This document shows, piece by piece, positions 58,500 through 64,000 of a DNA stretch of 64,000 bases. A model generated the notes under the pieces. The model did no database searches and had not been told where the DNA came from. It saw nothing but the letters and a program-made list of their open reading frames with translations. Source of the stretch: Paenibacillus sp. LHD-38 (GTDB lineage: Bacteria; Bacillota; Bacilli; Paenibacillales; Paenibacillaceae); assembly GCF_031157315.1 (NCBI RefSeq), contig NZ_JAVIFU010000017.1, positions 62,001-126,000 of the forward strand. Reading direction: 5' to 3'. Made by a program: the position numbers and the translations under genes. Positions within the stretch are counted from its first letter, which is position 1, and the number at the start of each line of letters is the position of its first letter.

Positions 58500-60245
58500 A
58501 TGGTAACGCAAGGTGCAACACTGAAGTCAAAAGAGGAATTGAAGGAAAGACTCTCGAAGCCCGAGGTCATATCTGGTTCGGAAATTTTGTTAAGAAGTCT
58601 ACTGCTTGAGGGTGTAGATTGTGTATTCGGCTATCCTGGCGGAGCAGTGTTGTACATTTATGACGCGATGCACGGAAACCCCGATTTCAATCATTTACTT
58701 ACCCGTCACGAGCAGGGCGCTATTCACGCAGCAGACGGCTATGCCCGCGCAAGCGGTAAAGTAGGCGTATGTATCGCAACGTCAGGTCCAGGAGCAACGA
58801 ACCTCGTTACGGGTATTGCAACGGCCTTTATGGATTCTGTGCCGTTAGTCGTTATTACGGGCAATGTCATTTCCAGCTTGATCGGAAGCGATGCTTTCCA
58901 GGAAGCGGACATTACGGGCATTACAATGCCGATTACGAAACACAGCTACTTGGTACGCGACGTTGAAGATTTGCCGCGTATTATTCATGAAGCATTCCAC
59001 ATTGCCAACACTGGACGCAAAGGCCCAGTATTGATTGACATACCGAAAGACATCTCGGCGGCTAAGACATTGTTTAAGCCATCAACTGAAGTGAGCATCC
59101 GCGGGTACAACCCGACGGTATCGCCAAACAAGAATCAAGTCGACAAGCTCATTAAGGCCATTGAACAAGCCGAGCGTCCGATTATCTTGGCAGGCGGCGG
59201 AGTTGTATACTCTGGCGGCCACGAAGAACTGTACGAATTTGTAACGAAGACACAAATTCCAATTACAACAACCTTGCTTGGTTTGGGAGCTTTCCCAAGC
59301 GGTAATGACCTGTTCCTGGGTATGCCGGGCATGCACGGAACCTACACGGCAAACAAATCGATACAAAGTGCGGATTTGCTTATCAATATCGGCGCTCGCT
59401 TCGATGACCGTGTTACCGGTAAGCTTTCAGGCTTTGCTCCGCTTGCAAAAATCGTTCATATCGACATCGATCCTGCGGAAATCGGCAAAAACGTTCCGAC
59501 TGACATTCCAATCGTGGGTGACGTGAAGACCGTTCTGGAGCTTGTTAATAAGCAAGCTAAGCGTGCGGATAAAGCGGACGATTGGCGTGCGAAGCTTAAA
59601 GCCTCTTGCGAGCAATATCCGTTTAGCTACAAGGATTCTGAGGATGAACTGAAGCCGCAATGGGTTATCGAAATGATTCACGAGACAACAAACGGCGATG
59701 CGATTGTAACGACCGACGTAGGTCAGCACCAAATGTGGGCAGCGCAGTATTACAAATTCAACAAACCTCGTTCATGGGTAACCTCGGGGGGCCTCGGCAC
59801 GATGGGCTTCGGATTCCCTTCGGCAATCGGCGCTCAAATGGCGAACCCGGAACGCGTTGTCGTTTCTATCAATGGTGACGGCGGAATGCAAATGTGCGCG
59901 CAGGAGCTTGCAATTTGCGCCATTAATAATATTCCGGTTAAAGTAGTCATCATCAATAACCAGGTGCTTGGAATGGTTCGTCAGTGGCAGGAGCTGATTT
60001 ATGATAACCGCTACAGCCATATCGATCTCTCTGGCAGCCCTGACTTTGTTAAGCTATCCGAAGCTTACGGAGTAAAAGGCTTCCGCGCTACGAACAAAGA
60101 AGACGCGCGTGCGGTTTGGGAAGAAGCGCTCCGTCATCCTGGTCCGGCAGTTGTTGAGTTCGTCGTTCGCAAAGAAGAGAACGTGTACCCAATGGTTGCA
60201 CAAGGAAGCACCATCGACGAAATGATCATGGGGGATGCGGAATGA
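58500..60245 (+). CDS. ilvB: Acetolactate synthase large subunit
   Basis: 581 residues. The ThDP-binding motif [13 protein letters not shown]...NN is at about 461-480; the catalytic Glu is in [18 protein letters not shown], and [15 protein letters not shown] marks the N-terminus. It joins two pyruvates to acetolactate, or pyruvate and 2-oxobutyrate, the first common step in valine, leucine and isoleucine synthesis. SD GAGAGGAGG. The stop overlaps the ilvN start. Confidence 0.96.
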   Translation: MVTQGATLKSKEELKERLSKPEVISGSEILLRSLLLEGVDCVFGYPGGAVLYIYDAMHGNPDFNHLLTRHEQGAIHAADGYARASGKVGVCIATSGPGATNLVTGIATAFMDSVPLVVITGNVISSLIGSDAFQEADITGITMPITKHSYLVRDVEDLPRIIHEAFHIANTGRKGPVLIDIPKDISAAKTLFKPSTEVSIRGYNPTVSPNKNQVDKLIKAIEQAERPIILAGGGVVYSGGHEELYEFVTKTQIPITTTLLGLGAFPSGNDLFLGMPGMHGTYTANKSIQSADLLINIGARFDDRVTGKLSGFAPLAKIVHIDIDPAEIGKNVPTDIPIVGDVKTVLELVNKQAKRADKADDWRAKLKASCEQYPFSYKDSEDELKPQWVIEMIHETTNGDAIVTTDVGQHQMWAAQYYKFNKPRSWVTSGGLGTMGFGFPSAIGAQMANPERVVVSINGDGGMQMCAQELAICAINNIPVKVVIINNQVLGMVRQWQELIYDNRYSHIDLSGSPDFVKLSEAYGVKGFRATNKEDARAVWEEALRHPGPAVVEFVVRKEENVYPMVAQGSTIDEMIMGDAE

Positions 60246-60727
60246 AAAAGCACACGATCGCAGTAATCGTTAACGATCAGCCCGGCGTTCTGCAGCGCGT
60301 TTCCGGTTTGTTCGGACGCCGCGGCTTTAATATTGAAAGTATTACGGTTGGTTCCAGCGAAGAAGCAGGCTTGTCGCGTATGGTCATCGTCACCTCAGGT
60401 GATGACCATACCCTCGAGCAGGTTACTAAGCAATTGTACAAGCTGATCGATGTTATCAAAGTCATCGATCTTAGCTCTAATCCGATGGTGGCCCGCGAGC
60501 TTGCGCTTATCAAAGTGAATGCAGAGCCTGCAGCCCGTCCGGAAATTCTCGGCGTAGTTGAAACTTTCCGCGCGGCGGTAGTTGACATTGGCACTCATTC
60601 GCTTATGGTACAGGTTGTTGGCGACACGGAGAAAATCGATGCGATGGTTGAATTGCTCAAGCCTTACGGCATTCGCGAGCTTTCACGCACAGGCGTAACC
60701 GCTTTGAACCGCGGCAACGCAAAGTAG
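60242..60727 (+). CDS. ilvN: Acetolactate synthase small (regulatory) subunit
   Basis: 161 residues. The N-terminal ACT domain reads [31 protein letters not shown] and binds valine for feedback control; the C-terminal half contains [13 protein letters not shown] and TGVTALNRG. It starts inside the ilvB stop (ATGA), keeping subunits balanced. A large hairpin follows before ilvC. Confidence 0.95.
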   Translation: MKKHTIAVIVNDQPGVLQRVSGLFGRRGFNIESITVGSSEEAGLSRMVIVTSGDDHTLEQVTKQLYKLIDVIKVIDLSSNPMVARELALIKVNAEPAARPEILGVVETFRAAVVDIGTHSLMVQVVGDTEKIDAMVELLKPYGIRELSRTGVTALNRGNAK

Positions 60728-61843
<1,116 letters not shown>

Positions 61844-61851
61844 TATCAGAT

Positions 61852-61943
61852 AGAATGAACGACCATATCCCGGTTCGCCGGATCGCTATACGAAGCGGAT
61901 TGCGTTTCGTACAGCGGCTCCATACGCGTGCCGGGATCATTCT
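61852..61943 (+). other. Long hairpin between ilvC and leuA
   Basis: ATCCCGG (61867-61873) pairs with CCGGGAT (61931-61937), AGAATG with CATTCT outside, and GCT-TACGAA (61885-61894) with TTCGTA-AGC (61906-61915) inside. No T run. Confidence 0.7.
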
Positions 61944-61966
61944 GTTCACGGAGGTGCAATGCACAA

Positions 61967-63511
61967 ATGCGGAAAATTTATGTTTTCGATACAACGCTTC
62001 GTGATGGAGAGCAATCTCCAGGTGTAAACCTTAACACGAAGGAAAAGGTAGAGATTGCCCTTCAGCTTGAGAAGCTTGGAGTGGACCGTATTGAGGCTGG
62101 CTTCCCAGCGGCTTCGCCAGGTGATCTTGCTGCGGTTAACGCGGTTGCGCGCGCAGTTAAGAATGCTACGGTAATCGGTTTGTCTCGCTCGCGCGAGCAG
62201 GATATCGATGCAGTGCGTGAAGCGCTTATCGGCGCGCAGGATCCGTGCATTCACGTGTTCCTTGCTACCAGCCCTATTCACCGCAAGCATAAGCTGCGGA
62301 TGGAGAAGGATCAGGTGCTAGAAACAGCAGAGCGCGCAATTCGTTACGCGAAGCAATATTTTGACAAGGTAGAGTTCTCGGCAGAGGATGCCGGTCGTAC
62401 GGAGCTGGATTTCTTATGCCAGGTAACGGAGCTCGCGATCAAAGCAGGAGCAACAGTCGTGAACATTCCGGACACGGTTGGTTATTTGAATCCGGTAGAA
62501 TTCGGTAACATCTTCAAAACCCTGAAGGAAAACGTACCGAATATCGAAAAGATCCAGCTGAGCGCACATTGCCATGATGATCTCGGCATGGCGACGGCTA
62601 ACGCGCTTGCGGCGATTTTGAACGGTGCGGATCAAGTCGAAGGTACCATTAACGGAATCGGGGAGCGTGCAGGCAATACAGCGATTGAAGAGATCGCCAT
62701 GGCGCTTGCGACACGTCCGGATTACTTTGGTGCACGAACGACATTGAATCTGAAGGAAATCGCCAAGACGAGCCGCCTTGTCAGCAAGCTGACAGGAATG
62801 GTTGTTCCAGGAAACAAAGCTATTGTTGGTGCCAATGCGTTCGCGCATGAGTCAGGTATTCATCAGGATGGCATGCTGAAGGAAAAAACGACATACGAGA
62901 TCATTTCACCAGAAACGATCGGCTTAAAAGAATCTAAGCTAGTACTCGGCAAGCACTCCGGACGCCATGCGTTCCGCGAGAAGCTAATCGATCTAGGCTA
63001 TGAGCTTGAAGATGAAGCGGTTAACGCTGCGTTTGCTAAATTCAAGGATTTGGCTGATCGCAAGAAAACCGTTAGCGATGAAGATATTCTCGCTATGCTG
63101 GAAGAGAAGCTGATTGATACGCCTGAAGTATTCAGCTTGGAGACAATCCAAGTAAGCTACGGCAACCAATCAACGCCAAGCGCTTCCGTTCGGATCCGCA
63201 GCGCGGAAGGCGTAGTCGTTGAAGAGATCGCGATCGGCAACGGTTCCGTCGATGCGATATATAATGCGATCGACAAGGTTACCAAGGAAGCTGTGGAGCT
63301 TGAAGACTACTCGATTAAATCGGTATCGCAAGGCAAAGATGCGCAAGGCGAGGTGCATGTTGTTCTGAAGCAGGACGAAGTTTCTGCCCAAGGCCGCGGA
63401 CTTAGCACGGACATCCTTGAAGCGAGCGCGCGCGCCTATATCGACGCGCTTAACCGTTTGATCGAGAAGCGCAAGACACCGGGCCGCCGTGATAAGATGA
63501 GCTTGATCTAG
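61967..63511 (+). CDS. leuA: 2-isopropylmalate synthase
   Basis: 514 residues from the ATG at 61967, 12 bases after [20 protein letters not shown] is the aldolase/metal signature, [20 protein letters not shown] holds the zinc histidines, and the C-terminal leucine-binding LeuA dimer domain begins near [12 protein letters not shown]. It condenses acetyl-CoA with 2-oxoisovalerate, the first step committed to leucine. Leucine feedback fits the C-terminal domain. A terminator follows, so leuB may be transcribed apart. Confidence 0.96.
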   Translation: MRKIYVFDTTLRDGEQSPGVNLNTKEKVEIALQLEKLGVDRIEAGFPAASPGDLAAVNAVARAVKNATVIGLSRSREQDIDAVREALIGAQDPCIHVFLATSPIHRKHKLRMEKDQVLETAERAIRYAKQYFDKVEFSAEDAGRTELDFLCQVTELAIKAGATVVNIPDTVGYLNPVEFGNIFKTLKENVPNIEKIQLSAHCHDDLGMATANALAAILNGADQVEGTINGIGERAGNTAIEEIAMALATRPDYFGARTTLNLKEIAKTSRLVSKLTGMVVPGNKAIVGANAFAHESGIHQDGMLKEKTTYEIISPETIGLKESKLVLGKHSGRHAFREKLIDLGYELEDEAVNAAFAKFKDLADRKKTVSDEDILAMLEEKLIDTPEVFSLETIQVSYGNQSTPSASVRIRSAEGVVVEEIAIGNGSVDAIYNAIDKVTKEAVELEDYSIKSVSQGKDAQGEVHVVLKQDEVSAQGRGLSTDILEASARAYIDALNRLIEKRKTPGRRDKMSLI

Positions 63512-63531
63512 AGGAATGCGTAGTGAAGCCA

Positions 63532-63588
63532 AATAGGACAGTCCCGCATGGTCAATTTATGACCAGCGGGACTGTCCTATTGTCTTTT
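63532..63588 (+). terminator. Terminator after leuA
   Basis: AATAGGACAGTCCCGC pairs with GCGGGACTGTCCTATT, inner GGTCA/TGACC, then GTCTTTTC. Confidence 0.88.
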
Positions 63589-63799
63589 CTGTCCGCCCTT
63601 GAGGTCTTCGACTCGTAAATCTCATCTTTATAGCTTCAGTCTATAGAGTAAATAGATTTTATATCTTTGTAATCAAACCGTTTTTATGGTACAAATGATA
63701 ATAGAATGAGAATGAGTATGAAAACTTGCTTTTCAACAGATACTTTCGGAAATGTTGAAGGGACAAGCTTAACTGAAAAAGAGGAGTGTTACATTTATT

Positions 63800-64000
63800 A
63801 TGTCAGACGTAAAAAAAATTGCAGTTATTGCCGGCGACGGTATCGGCCCCGAGGTTGTTGGCGAAGCGCTTAAAGTACTCAAAAAAACCGAAGAGCTTTA
63901 TGGCTATAAATTTGAAACGGAGCATGGCTTGTTCGGCGGTATTGCAATCGATGAGAAAGGAACACCGTTGCCGCAAGAAACGCTTGATCTTTGTAAAGGC
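63800..64000 (+). CDS. leuB: 3-isopropylmalate dehydrogenase (3' end cut by window)
   Basis: 67 residues are visible. IAVIAGDGIGPEVVGEALKVL and FETEHGLFGGIAIDEKGTPLP are typical of LeuB. It oxidises 3-isopropylmalate in leucine synthesis. It is separated from leuA by a terminator and about 210 bases; a weak TTGTAA-17-TACAAA pair (63667-63695) could be its own promoter. The start ATG at 63800 has GAGGAG at a long 13-base spacing. Confidence 0.92.
   Translation, partial: MSDVKKIAVIAGDGIGPEVVGEALKVLKKTEELYGYKFETEHGLFGGIAIDEKGTPLPQETLDLCKG

Noticed and set aside
63695-63720. Fur box upstream of leuB
   Set aside because: GATAAT and GAATGAGAATGA resemble direct half-sites, but no inverted 7-1-7 arrangement exists.

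Overview
The window looks like a chromosomal segment of a spore-forming Firmicute of the Paenibacillus group. This is judged from gene content, not from a database search: a leu-specific T-box ahead of ilvBNC-leuA-leuB, an L20-type leader ahead of infC-rpmI-rplT, bacillithiol genes (yojF-bshB2), YvyE, YtqA/YtqB, a large SLH-anchored surface protein, a copper-amine-oxidase-stalk protease, and strong AGGAGG ribosome binding sites with frequent TTG/GTG starts. Base composition is roughly balanced and uniform. There is no prophage, IS element, CRISPR array, rRNA or tRNA that I can see.

Layout. 1-5.1 kb: 3' end of a GH43 glycosidase gene, a DUF420/CtaM-like membrane protein, a beta-hydroxyacid dehydrogenase, pgi and yvyE. 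5.2-9.1 kb: sulfate ABC transporter operon (permeases, ATPase, binding lipoprotein). 9.2-12.8 kb: yojF-bshB2, an acyl-CoA dehydrogenase-like gene, an MFS transporter. 12.8-18.1 kb: a 52-residue membrane protein missed by length-limited ORF calling, a class A PBP, small accessory genes and an SDR with a degenerate active site. 18.1-19.7 kb: a metal-regulation island with a beheaded L31 gene behind an intact Fur-type promoter, fur with a PerR-type box, and an unknown gene behind a near-perfect Zur-type box. 20-22.5 kb: MHYT-PAS-GGDEF-EAL c-di-GMP protein. 22.6-29.4 kb: a probable operon of a 1535-residue SLH surface protein, a GNAT acetyltransferase and three tandem tail-collar (microcystin-dependent-protein-like) paralogues. 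This is the most system-like novelty here. 29.4-36.8 kb: HAD phosphatase, CtpA-type protease, a Fur-boxed DUF1450 gene next to ferritin, an HxlR regulator with an MFS efflux gene, and a nucleotidyltransferase gene split by an in-frame stop. 36.8-53.5 kb: UvrD-like helicase followed by an HD-GYP relic, transporters, GT39, RluA, secreted protease, B12/radical SAM protein, manA, ytqB-ytqA, trmB, PAP2. 53.5-64 kb: GT2 with an odd leader, infC operon, Gly/Tyr/Cys-rich protein, and the branched-chain amino acid operon, cut within leuB.

Non-coding structure is rich. Two unusual repeat families stand out: a ~100-bp element in three tandem copies (48523-48820) with a decayed relative at about 12770-12828, both between a terminator and a convergent gene's stop; and a 39-bp hairpin repeat (30511-30627) with a compensatory base change, related to the pgi leader. 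Large hairpins flank ilvC on both sides.
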